A stretch of DNA of 64,000 bases, from assembly GCF_023913515.1 (NCBI RefSeq), contig NZ_CP099391.1:2356001-2420000 (forward strand), read 5' to 3'. This DNA comes from Natronococcus sp. CG52 (lineage in GTDB: Archaea > Halobacteriota > Halobacteria > Halobacteriales > Natrialbaceae). Both the position numbers and the translations under genes were made by a program. This document shows, piece after piece, positions 1-9,029 of this stretch; the first letter of the stretch is position 1, and the number at the start of each line of letters is the position of its first letter. The notes under the pieces are model-generated. The model did not search any database. It was not told where the DNA came from and saw only the letters and a program-made list of their open reading frames with translations.

Positions 1-1
1 C

Positions 2-1285
2 GCCTCGCTCGAGCCGCGGACGAGTCTCGACTTCGACGACGAGGGCAGTTTCTCGCACCTGGTCGAACTCTGTAACGGCTGTGGCACCTGTCGGCAGACG
101 GACGGCGACGTGATGTGTCCGACCTATCGGGCGACCGAGGAGGAGATCACGACGACTCGAGGGCGAGCCAACCTGCTCAGGGCGGCGATCAGCGGCGAGA
201 TAGACCCCGACGAGCTGTATTCGGAACGCTTCCAGTCCGAGGTGCTCGACCTCTGTATCGGCTGCAAGGGCTGTCAGAGCGACTGTCCGACCGGCGTCGA
301 CCTCGCGAAGCTCAAAGCCGAGGTGAAACACCAGTACCACGACCGGGAGGGCGTCGGGTTGCGCGAGCGGCTCTTCGCAAATATCGACCGACTCGCCGCG
401 GCGGGGAGCACGCTCGCGCCGATCGCGAACCGCGCGCCGGAGCTGCCGGGCGCTCGGACGGTGCTCGAGCGAACCGTCGGTATCGCCGCCGAGCGCACGC
501 TCCCGACCTTCGAGCGTAAGACGCTCGTCTCTTGGTTCGCCGAACGCGGTCCCCGGGTCGATCCGGAAACGGCGACCGCCGGTGTCGTCCTCTACCCCGA
601 CACGGACACGAACTACTCGAACCCGGCCGTCGGCAAGGCCGCCGTCAGGGTGCTCGAGGCCGCCGACGTCCGCGTCAGGGTTCCGGACCTCGGACCGACG
701 GGACGGAGCGCCTACTCCCAGGGACTGCTCGACCGCGCGGCCGCGGACGGGCGGGCGCTGCTCGACGACCTCGAGCCGTACCTCGAGCGCGGCTGGTCGG
801 TCTGCTTCGTCGAACCCTCCGACGCTGCGATGGTGACCGACGAGTATCGCTCGCTGCTGGACGACGAGCGGACCGAACGCCTCGCCGCGAACGCCTACGA
901 CGTCTGCGAGTACCTCGACGAACGCCGCCTCGTCGAGAAGTTGCCGGTCGACGGAGGGGGAGATCAGCTGACGTATCACGGTCACTGCCACCAGAAAGCC
1001 CGCGGAACCGACCACCACCCCGTCGGCGTGTTGCGCCGCGCCGGCTACGCGGTCGACCCCGTCGACTCGGGCTGCTGCGGGATGGCCGGAAGCTTCGGCT
1101 ACGAGGCCGATCACTACGAGCTCTCGCGAGCGATCGCCTCCCTGCTCGAGGAGCAACTCGCGGCGAGCGACGGGACGCCCGTCGTCGCACCGGGGACCTC
1201 CTGCCGAACCCAGATCGGCGATCTCGAGGGGTACGACCGGCCAACTCACCCCGTCGAACTACTCGAACGGGGGCTCGAGGGGTAG
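2..1285 (+). CDS. FAD-linked 2-hydroxyacid oxidase with Fe-S/CCG domains, C-terminal part
   Basis: The 5' end lies outside the window; 427 residues are visible in one open frame from base 2. A two-cluster ferredoxin domain comes first, with Cys motifs CNGCGTC followed by MCP near residues 24-38 and CIGCKGCQSDCP near residue 85. A cysteine-rich CCG (heterodisulfide-reductase-type) domain follows, ending in GHCHQKA and SGCCGMAGSFGYE. This layout is the C-terminal half of GlcD/GlpC fusion oxidases (glycolate or D-lactate dehydrogenases of about 1000 residues), which oxidise a 2-hydroxyacid with FAD and pass electrons through Fe-S clusters to the quinone pool. The first CCG half reads EPSDAAM where relatives often have EPSC. 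The substrate cannot be told from this half. Confidence 0.85.
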   Translation, partial: ASLEPRTSLDFDDEGSFSHLVELCNGCGTCRQTDGDVMCPTYRATEEEITTTRGRANLLRAAISGEIDPDELYSERFQSEVLDLCIGCKGCQSDCPTGVDLAKLKAEVKHQYHDREGVGLRERLFANIDRLAAAGSTLAPIANRAPELPGARTVLERTVGIAAERTLPTFERKTLVSWFAERGPRVDPETATAGVVLYPDTDTNYSNPAVGKAAVRVLEAADVRVRVPDLGPTGRSAYSQGLLDRAAADGRALLDDLEPYLERGWSVCFVEPSDAAMVTDEYRSLLDDERTERLAANAYDVCEYLDERRLVEKLPVDGGGDQLTYHGHCHQKARGTDHHPVGVLRRAGYAVDPVDSGCCGMAGSFGYEADHYELSRAIASLLEEQLAASDGTPVVAPGTSCRTQIGDLEGYDRPTHPVELLERGLEG

Positions 1286-1353
1286 ACTCCACGCGTTCGC
1301 GGGACGATCCAGGACCGGTGCGGTCTTGTGGCACCGCACCGATAGCAACGTTC

Positions 1354-1623
1354 ATGCCAGTGCCGAAATCCGAGTTCGATCAGCTTCCGCCGTGTGACTT
1401 CTACACGCCGGACGAGTTGCTCGAGGACGACCAGATGTACACCGTCTACGAGATTGCCCGCCTGCTCCAGGGGATCGAGCCCGACACGGACATCGATCGG
1501 GAGACCGAGGACATCCTGCTCGACTGGGCGATTCCCTGGATCATGACCAACGCGGACGAACTCGTGGTCGCGGAGCCACGAGACGAGGACGAGCCCGGAT
1601 TCTACGGTCTGAAGGAGGAATGA
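1354..1623 (+). CDS. small acidic conserved haloarchaeal protein (DUF5827-like)
   Basis: This 89-residue protein starts at MPVPKSEFDQL; upstream codons in this frame run antisense-like through the previous gene and look non-coding. It is acidic, has no membrane segment and no Cys, and ends in a run of Glu and Asp. I recognise it as a small haloarchaeal orphan family, probably DUF5827, with no known function. Its stop overlaps the start of the P-loop ATPase gene by four bases (ATGA), so the two are probably translated together. Confidence 0.75.
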   Translation: MPVPKSEFDQLPPCDFYTPDELLEDDQMYTVYEIARLLQGIEPDTDIDRETEDILLDWAIPWIMTNADELVVAEPRDEDEPGFYGLKEE

Positions 1624-2456
1624 TCCTCCTCGTGGTCGGTTCCGATCGCGTCGACGCCGGCAAGACGACGTTCTCGGTCGGACTGCTCGAGCGCACCGGC
1701 GCGGTCGGCTACAAACCGCGCGCCGGCAACGACTACTGGTTCGACCACGACGACTGCCGGCGGGCGCTCGGGAACGGACGACTCTACGGCAAGGACGCCG
1801 CACGGCTCGCGACTGCGGAGGAATGCGGACGGCTCCCCGAGCAACTCAACCCGGTCCACCGACTGTGGCGGCCCGCACCCGGCGGCGGAACCGGGCTGCT
1901 CGGCCAGACCGACCGCGAGTTTCTCGTCGACAGAATCGGCCGCACGGGCGACGCGGCGGAGCCGACGTTCGTCCGGAACGCGACCGTCGATCTTCCCGAC
2001 GCCGTTTCGTCGGCGCTCCCGCTCGAAGACGCGATTCCGGTCGAGACGGTCGAGGCACTCAACGACGTCGTGGCGGAGCGATACGTCCCGGCCTTCGAGA
2101 ACCTCGCGACCGACCTCGAAGCGACGGAGGTCGCGGTCGTCGAGTCCTACAGCGACATCGCCCAACCTCTGACGGCGCTCGACCCCGCCGAAATCGCCGC
2201 CGTCGCGGCCGTCGAGCCCAGGCGGGCGCGGATCTACCAGGGGGATCGATACTGCCGAGCCTGCGAGGTCGCCAGTTCGAGCCCGAAAGACGGCGCCCTC
2301 GAGAAGCGCGTCCCCACCGTCCTCGACTACCTCGATCCCCTCGATCGGGTCCGGCTTCCACCGCTCGGCGGTGAGGAACGGGACGATCCGGCACGGATCG
2401 CCGAGGCCTACGCGGACGCGTACGACGCCCTGCTGGACGCTGCCGGACGCGTGTGA
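1620..2456 (+). CDS. P-loop ATPase of the dethiobiotin-synthase/CobQ-like type
   Basis: The 278-residue protein opens with a hydrophobic strand and a Walker A-like loop, VGSDRVDAGKTTFS (residues 5-18), close to the GxxxxGKT form found in dethiobiotin synthetase and cobyrinate amidase-like enzymes. A later segment, DLEATEVAVVESYSDI, sits where Walker B is expected. Cys pair CRAC near residue 212 may bind a metal or be structural. It overlaps the preceding small gene by four bases. Haloarchaeal relatives are usually annotated only as ATPase; no biotin genes are nearby, so the substrate is unknown. Confidence 0.75.
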   Translation: MILLVVGSDRVDAGKTTFSVGLLERTGAVGYKPRAGNDYWFDHDDCRRALGNGRLYGKDAARLATAEECGRLPEQLNPVHRLWRPAPGGGTGLLGQTDREFLVDRIGRTGDAAEPTFVRNATVDLPDAVSSALPLEDAIPVETVEALNDVVAERYVPAFENLATDLEATEVAVVESYSDIAQPLTALDPAEIAAVAAVEPRRARIYQGDRYCRACEVASSSPKDGALEKRVPTVLDYLDPLDRVRLPPLGGEERDDPARIAEAYADAYDALLDAAGRV

Positions 2457-2484
2457 GGACAGCGGGTCGTCGAGGACTCGTGAC

Positions 2485-3063
2485 TCAGGCCTGTCGGGCC
2501 ATCCGGGCGGCGAGTTCGACGTGATCGTAGGGCTGGCTCGCGACGCTCGGGCCGTGGCCCGTATGCATCTCGGCGAGTTCCGGCGAGATCCGCTCGAGCA
2601 GCCGGTCGATGCTCTCGATCAGCGTTTCCCGGTCGCCTTCTTCGAGATCGGTCCGACCGAAGCTGCCGTTCTGGAAGACGAGGTCCCCCGCGAAGAGCAG
2701 ACCCTCGTCCGCCGAGTAGAAACAGAGATGATCGTCCTTGTGGCCGGGCGTGTGGAGTGCGACGTACTCGTGATTGCCCAGCCGGACCGTCTCCTCGTCT
2801 GCGATCGCGTGATCGACGCCGTCGATCGACGGATCGTATCCCCAGGCGTCGACGTCGAACGCCGTTTTCACCGACTCGAGGTTCCCCACGTGGTCTGGAT
2901 GGGCGTGCGTGAGAATCACCGCATCCAGGTCGTCGATACGGGACTCGAGCCGTTCGACGACATCGAAGTTTGCACCGGTATCGACGAGAATCGTTCGCTC
3001 ACCGGTGACGAGATAGACGTTGCTCGTAAACGCCTGCACGCCCTGCGCGAGATTCGAGATCAT
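2485..3063 (-). CDS. MBL-fold metallo-hydrolase (glyoxalase II-like)
   Basis: The protein has 192 residues if it starts at MISNLAQGVQAF. The longer open frame upstream is basic and unlike the family, so I trimmed it. Metal ligands are visible as THAHPDH (HxHxDH), HTPGHKDDH, FAGDLVF and MHTGHGP, the full binuclear zinc set of the metallo-beta-lactamase fold. Length and the order of motifs fit the glyoxalase II / hydroxyacylglutathione hydrolase-like branch, which hydrolyses thioesters or related substrates in the cytoplasm. It converges with the ATPase gene and is divergent from the winged-helix membrane protein; no operon partner is evident. Confidence 0.9.
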   Translation of the reverse strand: MISNLAQGVQAFTSNVYLVTGERTILVDTGANFDVVERLESRIDDLDAVILTHAHPDHVGNLESVKTAFDVDAWGYDPSIDGVDHAIADEETVRLGNHEYVALHTPGHKDDHLCFYSADEGLLFAGDLVFQNGSFGRTDLEEGDRETLIESIDRLLERISPELAEMHTGHGPSVASQPYDHVELAARMARQA

Positions 3064-3248
3064 GGGCGGGAGTACAGTATCAGGTGGCTTGTGCGTGTCG
3101 ACACGGTCACGACTGCGTCCCCCGAACCGTCGTGATCGATTCGGGGTCGTGGGGCGCCGTTTCGGGCGATAAAGGCGGATGCTCGGCGTTCCACGCGGAG
3201 CCCCGATATTCACAAGGATTTTTAGCTCCGGCACGTAGTGGGTGACGA

Positions 3249-4448
3249 ATGACTCGGCCGGTCTCCGTCGGGGTTGTCGTCCTCGTCGCCGTCGTCGTAC
3301 TCGCAGGCATCAGTGGTCCGATGATACTGGTCGGGGTTGGAACCGCCAACTCTGCCGGTCCACAGCAGCCGTCGGGGGAGGATACGGTCTCCACGGCGAG
3401 TACCGCCGCGTCCGACGACGTCGACTCGCAGGATTTCGATAGCACCACGTTCGAAATCACCGTCCACGAGAACGGGAGCGCCACCTGGACGTTCCGCCAC
3501 GAGCAGCGGCTCGAGGACGCCGAGGCGGAGCGAAACTTCGACACGTTCGCCGAAGAGTTCGAGTCGGAGGAGACCGGCCTCTACGACCGCTTTACCAACC
3601 AGGCGGAGGCGCTGACGGAAACCGGCAGCGAGATGACCGACCGAGAGATGGAGGCGACGGATTTCAACCGCTCGGCGTCGCCCGAACACGGACTCAACAC
3701 GATGGGGGTCGTCGAGATGTCGTTCCGCTGGGAAGGGTTCGCCGAGGTCGAGGACGACAGGATCGTCGTCGGTGACGTGTTCCGAAACATGTACATCAGC
3801 GAGGATCAGTCGATCGTGATCGTTCCGGACGGCAACCTCGTATTCACCGAGGCGGAGCCGGACGGCGAGTACACCAGCAATTCGCTAACGGACGCCAGTT
3901 CGATAACCTGGAACGGTGAACAGGAGTTCCTCGACGAACGGCCTCGAGTCGTTCTCCAGGACGCCGACGATGTCGGCGGCAGCGGCTCCGGAAACACTGG
4001 CCCCTCGAACAGTGGAACCGAACTTTCCTCGGTATCGGTGCTGCTCGGAATCGTCGTGCTCACGCTCGGTATCGGGGTCGCGGCCCTCTGGTACCGAACC
4101 CAGCAGTCGGGCGACGAGACGACGAGCGCAGAGCCGACGGAGACACCGCCAGCCGCAGCGTCCGAATCGGAACCGGAGACGGATGACGATGCGGACACGA
4201 ACGTGCTTCCCGAGGACGAACTCCTGACGGACGAGGACCGGGTACTCAAACTCATCCGGAAGAACGGTGGCCGGATGAAACAGGTCAACATCGTCGAGGA
4301 GACCGGCTGGTCGAAGTCCAAGGTCAGTATGCTCCTCTCGGAGATGGAAAGCGAGGGCAACATCAGCAAACTCCGCGTCGGTCGCGAAAACATCATCAGC
4401 CTGGAAGGGTTCGAACCCGAGGCGACGAAGTCGCCGTTCGACGAGTAA
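3249..4448 (+). CDS. membrane-anchored winged-helix protein with exported N-terminal domain
   Basis: The 399-residue protein has a signal peptide or anchor at residues 1-37, an extracellular acidic domain to about residue 255, one transmembrane segment (LLGIVVLTLGIGVAALWY, about 261-278), an acidic linker, and a winged-helix domain at about 325-390 (DEDRVLKLIRKNGGRMKQ ... SEMESEGNISKL). The architecture matches haloarchaeal DUF7345/DUF7343 proteins. The helix-turn-helix would lie in the cytoplasm, so the protein may carry an outside signal to DNA without a kinase; that role is inference. It is monocistronic and followed by tRNA-Glu. Confidence 0.85.
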   Translation: MTRPVSVGVVVLVAVVVLAGISGPMILVGVGTANSAGPQQPSGEDTVSTASTAASDDVDSQDFDSTTFEITVHENGSATWTFRHEQRLEDAEAERNFDTFAEEFESEETGLYDRFTNQAEALTETGSEMTDREMEATDFNRSASPEHGLNTMGVVEMSFRWEGFAEVEDDRIVVGDVFRNMYISEDQSIVIVPDGNLVFTEAEPDGEYTSNSLTDASSITWNGEQEFLDERPRVVLQDADDVGGSGSGNTGPSNSGTELSSVSVLLGIVVLTLGIGVAALWYRTQQSGDETTSAEPTETPPAAASESEPETDDDADTNVLPEDELLTDEDRVLKLIRKNGGRMKQVNIVEETGWSKSKVSMLLSEMESEGNISKLRVGRENIISLEGFEPEATKSPFDE

Positions 4449-4573
4449 TCGCAGGGCAAACCGGTTACAGTCACCGCCAGTGGCCGTGTCACCGCTCGAC
4501 ACTGAGGGGACGAAACGGAATCCTTAAACATCAATCTCCACTACGAACGAATGCGGACAAGCACACGAGGCCC

Positions 4574-4648
4574 GCTCCGATAGTGTAGTCCGGCCAATCA
4601 TATTGCCCTCTCACGGCAATGACCAGGGTTCGAATCCCTGTCGGAGCA
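4574..4648 (+). tRNA. tRNA-Glu (anticodon CTC)
   Basis: The seven-base acceptor arms GCTCCGA and TCGGAGC pair fully, with discriminator A. The anticodon stem TTGCC/GGCAA closes loop CTCTCAC, giving anticodon CTC for GAG codons. The T arm contains GGTTCGAATCC. No intron and no encoded CCA are seen. Confidence 0.95.
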
Positions 4649-4948
4649 CTTCTTTCTGATACCGTCCCTTAACTTTGAGCTCGTGCTAACCGCAAATATC
4701 TTGGGATTCGAAATCAACGGCGATCGGCTCTGATCGGCTCTCCAGTCCGACGGACATCTCGAGGAGCATTGCGGCCAGATGCGCTCGCGGTCGTCGGTGA
4801 GGACAGCGACGACAGTGCTGTGCGTGCAGACGACGGACGAGCGAGTCCCGCGTCCCCGACCACCTGTTCGACGACGATGCCCGTGGCGACAACGTGTAAT
4901 CTTCACGGAAAAACATGTGTGAGGCAAACATTCGGGACTCTACGGGGC
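4649..4948. other. gene-free stretch before ppc
   Basis: About 300 bases separate tRNA-Glu from the ppc promoter. An open frame continues upstream from ppc through this stretch, but its predicted residues are Thr/Cys-rich and unlike the acidic neighbours. A short direct repeat (GATCGGCTCT twice near 4722-4742) is the only visible structure. I see no gene. Confidence 0.6.
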
Positions 4949-4955
4949 TTTTTAA
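4949..4955 (+). promoter_or_regulatory. TATA element of ppc
   Basis: TTTTTAA lies 23 nt before the ATG at 4979. No Shine-Dalgarno is present, so the transcript is probably leaderless. This supports the short start rather than the 70-codon upstream extension. Confidence 0.6.
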
Positions 4956-4978
4956 CCCAGGAGACGTACGATCCTGTA

Positions 4979-7669
4979 ATGACACTGCATAACAGGAATG
5001 TCCGTCAGGATGTCCGGGAGCTCGGAGCACTCCTCGGCGACGTGCTCGAAGACCAGACCTCTCGGCGGGCGTTCGAGACGGTCGAGTCCTGTCGGACCGC
5101 AGCGATCGACTACCGCTCCGGCGACCTCGAGTCCCGCGAACCGCTCGCGACGGAACTCGAGGCCCTCTCCCCGCACGAGCAGCGAATCGTCGCCCGGGGG
5201 TTTACGACCTACTTCGAGCTGATCAACCTCGCCGAAGAGCGCGAGCGGGTGCGGTCGATCCGCACCGGGTCACAGGAGAACACCCTCGAGGATAGCCTCG
5301 AGACGGCTGCGGCCGAACTGAGCGAGGCGGACATCGAGACCGTCCAGGAGGTCCTCGAAGACGTGCTGATCGAGCCGACGTTCACCGCCCACCCGACGGA
5401 GGCGCGGCGAAAGACCGTCAAGTCGAAGCTCCGGGCGATCGCGACGCACCTCGAGACGCTCGACGAGCGGCTCCTGACCGACAAGGAACGCGAGCAGGTG
5501 TGGCGAGACGTCGACGCCGAGGTCACGAGTCTCTGGCAGACGCCGCAGGTACGAAAGCGCCAGCCGGAGGTCGAAGACGAGGCGCGCAACGTCCAGTGGT
5601 ACCTCGAGAACACGCTGTTCGATGTCGTCGGCGAGGTCTACGACGAACTCGCGGACGCGATCGACGAGGAGGTCGGTCGGAATCTCGAGATCCCGAAGCT
5701 GTTCGAGTTCCGCTCGTGGGCCGGAAGCGACCGGGACGGAAACCCGTACGTGACGCCGGAAGTGACCGCGAACACGCTCGAGCGCCAGCGCGAGGTCGTC
5801 CTGGAGCAGTACCGTACCCAGCTCAAGCGGCTCTCGGGCGTCCTGAGCCAGGACGGCAGCCGGATCGACGTCGGGCCGGAGTTCGAGGCCGCCCTCGAGG
5901 CGGACCAGGAACGGCTGCCCGGCAGCGCTCGCACTGCCGAAGATCGGTACCCGGGCGAGCCCTACCGACAGAAGCTCAAGCTCATGCGCGAGCGCCTCGC
6001 GCGCGTCGGCGACGTTCGTCCCGGTGGCTACGAGGAGGTGGACGGACTGCTCGACGACCTCGAGATCATCGCCAAAAGCCTCCGGAACAACGGCGCCGAG
6101 AGCGTCGTCGATGCACACATCGATCCGATTCGCCGGCAGGTCGCCACCTTCGGGTTCTCGCTCGCGAGCATGGATCTGCGGGAACACCAGCAGAAACACA
6201 CCGACGCCATCGCGGCGGCGCTCGAACGCGAGGGAATCGACTACCACGGGCTGAACGAAGACGAGCGGACCGAGCTACTGACGGACGCGATCCTCCAGGA
6301 CGAGCAGGTGATCGACCTCGAGGACACCGAGGAGCTCTCGGAGGATTCCGCGCGCGTTCTGACGCTGTTCGAGAGCCTCGGCGACTGGCAGACCGAGTAC
6401 GGGGTCGAAGCGATCGACACCTACGCCATCTCGATGACCGACGAGCCCAGCCACGTCCTCGAGGTGCTGTTCCTCGCCGACCAGGCCGACGTCGTCTCCC
6501 TGCCCGAACACTGCGGGATCGACATCGTTCCGCTGCTCGAAACCGAGTACGCCCTCTCCGGCGCTCGCCGCATCATGGGGACGCTCTTCGAGAACGAGGC
6601 CTACGCACAGGCGCTCGAGGCGCGGGGGAAGACCCAGGAAATCATGCTGGGCTACTCCGACTCGAACAAGGAGAACGGCTTTCTCGCGGCCAACTGGTCG
6701 CTGTACAAGAACCAGCGTCGGCTCGGCGAGATCTGCGACGATCACGACGTGACGATGCGGCTGTTCCACGGCCGCGGCGGCTCGATCTCGCGCGGCGGCG
6801 GTCCGATGAACGAGGCGCTGCTTGCCCTGCCGAACTCGACGGTGACGGGCCAGGTCAAGTTCACCGAGCAGGGAGAGGCGATCGCCGAAAAGTACGGTAA
6901 CCCGCGCATCGCCGAGCGCAACATCGAGCAGATGCTGAACGCACAGCTTCGGTCGCGTCTTCACGCGAAAGACCGGCCCGAAGAAGCAGTCGACGAGGAG
7001 TGGGTCGAGGCGATGGAGACGATGGCCGACGCCGCCCGCCAGGAGTACCGCGACCTCCTCGAGACCGAGGGCTTCGTCCGGTACTTCGAGCAGGCGACGC
7101 CGATCACCGTCATCGAGAACCTCGACCTCGGCTCGCGGCCCGCCTCGCGGTCGGGCGAGCGGACCGTCGAGGACCTGCGGGCGATCCCGTGGGTCTTCTC
7201 GTGGACGCAGTCCCGGTGTATCCTGCCCGGCTGGTACGCTCTCGCGACGGGAATCGACGCCTACCTCGAGGACGGCGGCTCGGAGGAGACCCTCCAGGAG
7301 ATGTACGACGAGTGGCCGTTCTTCCGGACGACGCTCGACAACGCCGCCCTCTCGCTGTCGCGGACGGAACTCGAGATCGCAGAGACGTACTCGGGAATGG
7401 CCGACGAGGACCTTCGTGAGCGCTTCTTCCCGCGGATGAGCGGCGAGTACGAGCGCGCCGCGGAGTTGGTCAAGACGATCGGACAGCGCGACGAACTCCA
7501 CACCCGCGACTGGCTCGGCGAAAACCTCGAGCGACGGAACCCGTATGTTGACCCGCTGAACCTGCTGCAGGTCTACCTGCTCGATCGCACTCACCGAACC
7601 GACATCGAGGAGCGGACGCTGCGGCTGACGGTGAAGGGGATCGCTGCGGGGATGAAGAACACCGGATAA
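4979..7669 (+). CDS. ppc: phosphoenolpyruvate carboxylase
   Basis: The 896-residue enzyme carboxylates PEP with bicarbonate to oxaloacetate, refilling the citric acid cycle. Family motifs are intact: FTAHPTEARR with the catalytic His at residue 138, SWAGSDRDGNPYV, GYSDSNKENGF and FHGRGGSISRGGGP. The length is that of full bacterial-type PEPC rather than the short archaeal type. The chosen ATG (MTLHNRN) follows a TATA element at leaderless spacing. The gene stands alone, convergent with the MoxR ATPase gene. Confidence 0.97.
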   Translation: MTLHNRNVRQDVRELGALLGDVLEDQTSRRAFETVESCRTAAIDYRSGDLESREPLATELEALSPHEQRIVARGFTTYFELINLAEERERVRSIRTGSQENTLEDSLETAAAELSEADIETVQEVLEDVLIEPTFTAHPTEARRKTVKSKLRAIATHLETLDERLLTDKEREQVWRDVDAEVTSLWQTPQVRKRQPEVEDEARNVQWYLENTLFDVVGEVYDELADAIDEEVGRNLEIPKLFEFRSWAGSDRDGNPYVTPEVTANTLERQREVVLEQYRTQLKRLSGVLSQDGSRIDVGPEFEAALEADQERLPGSARTAEDRYPGEPYRQKLKLMRERLARVGDVRPGGYEEVDGLLDDLEIIAKSLRNNGAESVVDAHIDPIRRQVATFGFSLASMDLREHQQKHTDAIAAALEREGIDYHGLNEDERTELLTDAILQDEQVIDLEDTEELSEDSARVLTLFESLGDWQTEYGVEAIDTYAISMTDEPSHVLEVLFLADQADVVSLPEHCGIDIVPLLETEYALSGARRIMGTLFENEAYAQALEARGKTQEIMLGYSDSNKENGFLAANWSLYKNQRRLGEICDDHDVTMRLFHGRGGSISRGGGPMNEALLALPNSTVTGQVKFTEQGEAIAEKYGNPRIAERNIEQMLNAQLRSRLHAKDRPEEAVDEEWVEAMETMADAARQEYRDLLETEGFVRYFEQATPITVIENLDLGSRPASRSGERTVEDLRAIPWVFSWTQSRCILPGWYALATGIDAYLEDGGSEETLQEMYDEWPFFRTTLDNAALSLSRTELEIAETYSGMADEDLRERFFPRMSGEYERAAELVKTIGQRDELHTRDWLGENLERRNPYVDPLNLLQVYLLDRTHRTDIEERTLRLTVKGIAAGMKNTG

Positions 7670-7715
7670 GAACCGGCGACGGCCGTCGAGCGTTTTGCGT
7701 TCGAGGACGAGACGG

Positions 7716-8666
7716 CTACTCGAGCGTCGGCACCGGCACCGACTCGAGGACGCTCTCGATCACCCGATTCCTGTCGACCTGATTGACCGTCGCGTCGGGG
7801 GTCAGGACGAGTCGGTGAGCGAGCACCGGCTTCGCGACTCGCTTGATGTCGTCGGGGGTCACGTACTCGCGGCCGACGAGCGCCGCGTACGCGCGGGCCG
7901 CCTCGAACAGGCGCTGGGTGCCGCGCGGAGAGACGCCAACCTCGACGCGACCGTCCGTCCGGGTCTCCCGGGCCAGTGCGGCGACGTACTCGAGGAGGTC
8001 CTGGTCGACCCGCACGGTTTCGGGAACCCGTCGAAGCTGATCGATCTGATCCGGTTCGAGAACCGTCGAGATCGTCGGACTCCCTTCCTCGCGACTGGCG
8101 CGCCGTCGCAGGAGTTCGACCTCGCCGGCCTCGTCGGGGTAGCCCATCGACGTCTTGACGAGGAACCGGTCGACCTGGGCCTCGGGCAGCGGAAACGTCC
8201 CCTCCTGCTCGACGGGGTTTTGCGTCGCGATGACGAAAAAGGGGTCCGGCAACTGGCGCGTCTCGCCGTCGACCGTGACCTGGCCCTCCTCCATGGCCTC
8301 GAGCAGGGCGGCCTGGGTCTTCGGCGGCGCGCGGTTGATCTCGTCGGCGAGGACGATGTTGGCGAAGATCGGCCCCTCGTTGAACTCGAAGGTGCGCTCG
8401 CGCTCGTTGAACACGTGCGTTCCGGTCACGTCCGCGGGCAGCAGGTCGGGCGTGAACTGGATGCGCGAAAAGGAGAGGCCGAGTGCGGTGGCGACGCTCC
8501 GAGCGGTCAGCGTCTTGCCGGTCCCCGGGACGTCCTCGAGGAGGACGTGGCCGCGGCCGACGACCCCGACGAGGATCTCCTCGAGAAACGACCGGTCGCA
8601 GATGACCGCGTCGCCGATCTCCTCGAGGACGGCCGTACACTCGCTGCTGGCCTGGGTAGCGTCCAT
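7716..8666 (-). CDS. MoxR-family AAA+ ATPase
   Basis: This 316-residue AAA+ chaperone has Walker A at EDVPGTGKT (about 44-52), Walker B at IVLADEINRA (about 104-113) and sensor-1 IATQNPVEQEG. MoxR proteins act with von Willebrand and DUF58 partners in metal insertion or assembly of complexes. Here no DUF58, vWA or transglutaminase gene adjoins it, so it is an orphan MoxR whose partner must be elsewhere. It converges with ppc. Confidence 0.93.
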   Translation of the reverse strand: MDATQASSECTAVLEEIGDAVICDRSFLEEILVGVVGRGHVLLEDVPGTGKTLTARSVATALGLSFSRIQFTPDLLPADVTGTHVFNERERTFEFNEGPIFANIVLADEINRAPPKTQAALLEAMEEGQVTVDGETRQLPDPFFVIATQNPVEQEGTFPLPEAQVDRFLVKTSMGYPDEAGEVELLRRRASREEGSPTISTVLEPDQIDQLRRVPETVRVDQDLLEYVAALARETRTDGRVEVGVSPRGTQRLFEAARAYAALVGREYVTPDDIKRVAKPVLAHRLVLTPDATVNQVDRNRVIESVLESVPVPTLE

Positions 8667-8791
8667 GGAATCGTCGTCGAAGCCTCGCCTAAAACGTGTT
8701 TCGTTTGGCTGTCAGGTTCGTGCGTGATCCAATCACAGAGGACGAATCGAATCGAAACCGGTAAAAACGTTACCGCGGTAGAGAGGAGTGA

Positions 8792-8876
8792 GCCGAGATA
8801 GCCTAGCCCGGCCAAGGCGGCAGATTCGAAATCTGCTGTCCTCACGGACTCGGGAGTTCAAATCTCCCTCTCGGCG
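8792..8876 (+). tRNA. tRNA-Ser (anticodon CGA)
   Basis: The acceptor arms GCCGAGA and TCTCGGC pair fully, with discriminator G. Stem GCAGA/TCTGC encloses loop TTCGAAA, giving anticodon CGA for TCG codons. A long variable arm (GTCCTCACGGACTC region) and T arm GAGTTCAAATCTC fit a class II serine tRNA of 85 nt. The sequence TAAAAACGTTAC just upstream may be its promoter. Confidence 0.95.
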
Positions 8877-8936
8877 CTTCTCAGCGACACAAGACGACGA
8901 ACACAGCGAGTCGTCCGCGTTGCTGGAACCAAAAAT

Positions 8937-9000
8937 TGAGATTTGGAGTGGACCGAGGTTCTGCGCGAAGCGCAGGTTCTCGGACACGGTTCAAATCTCA
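8937..9000. repeat. 64-nt nested perfect inverted repeat
   Basis: Outer arms TGAGATTTG (8937-8945) and CAAATCTCA (8992-9000) pair fully. Inside them CCGAG/CTCGG and then CTGCGC/GCGCAG pair around a GAA triloop, with matching GTT bulges on both sides. It lies between tRNA-Ser and the convergent VOC gene, so it may act as a bidirectional terminator or be a relic mobile element. Confidence 0.7.
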
Positions 9001-9029
9001 CGCGGTATTTCGGTGATCGCGTTTCGACG

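Noticed and set aside
532-1353. Long frame overlapping the oxidase and running into the small acidic gene
   Set aside because: The first 274 codons are Arg-rich shadow sequence of the oxidase gene; only the last 89 codons from 1354 look real.
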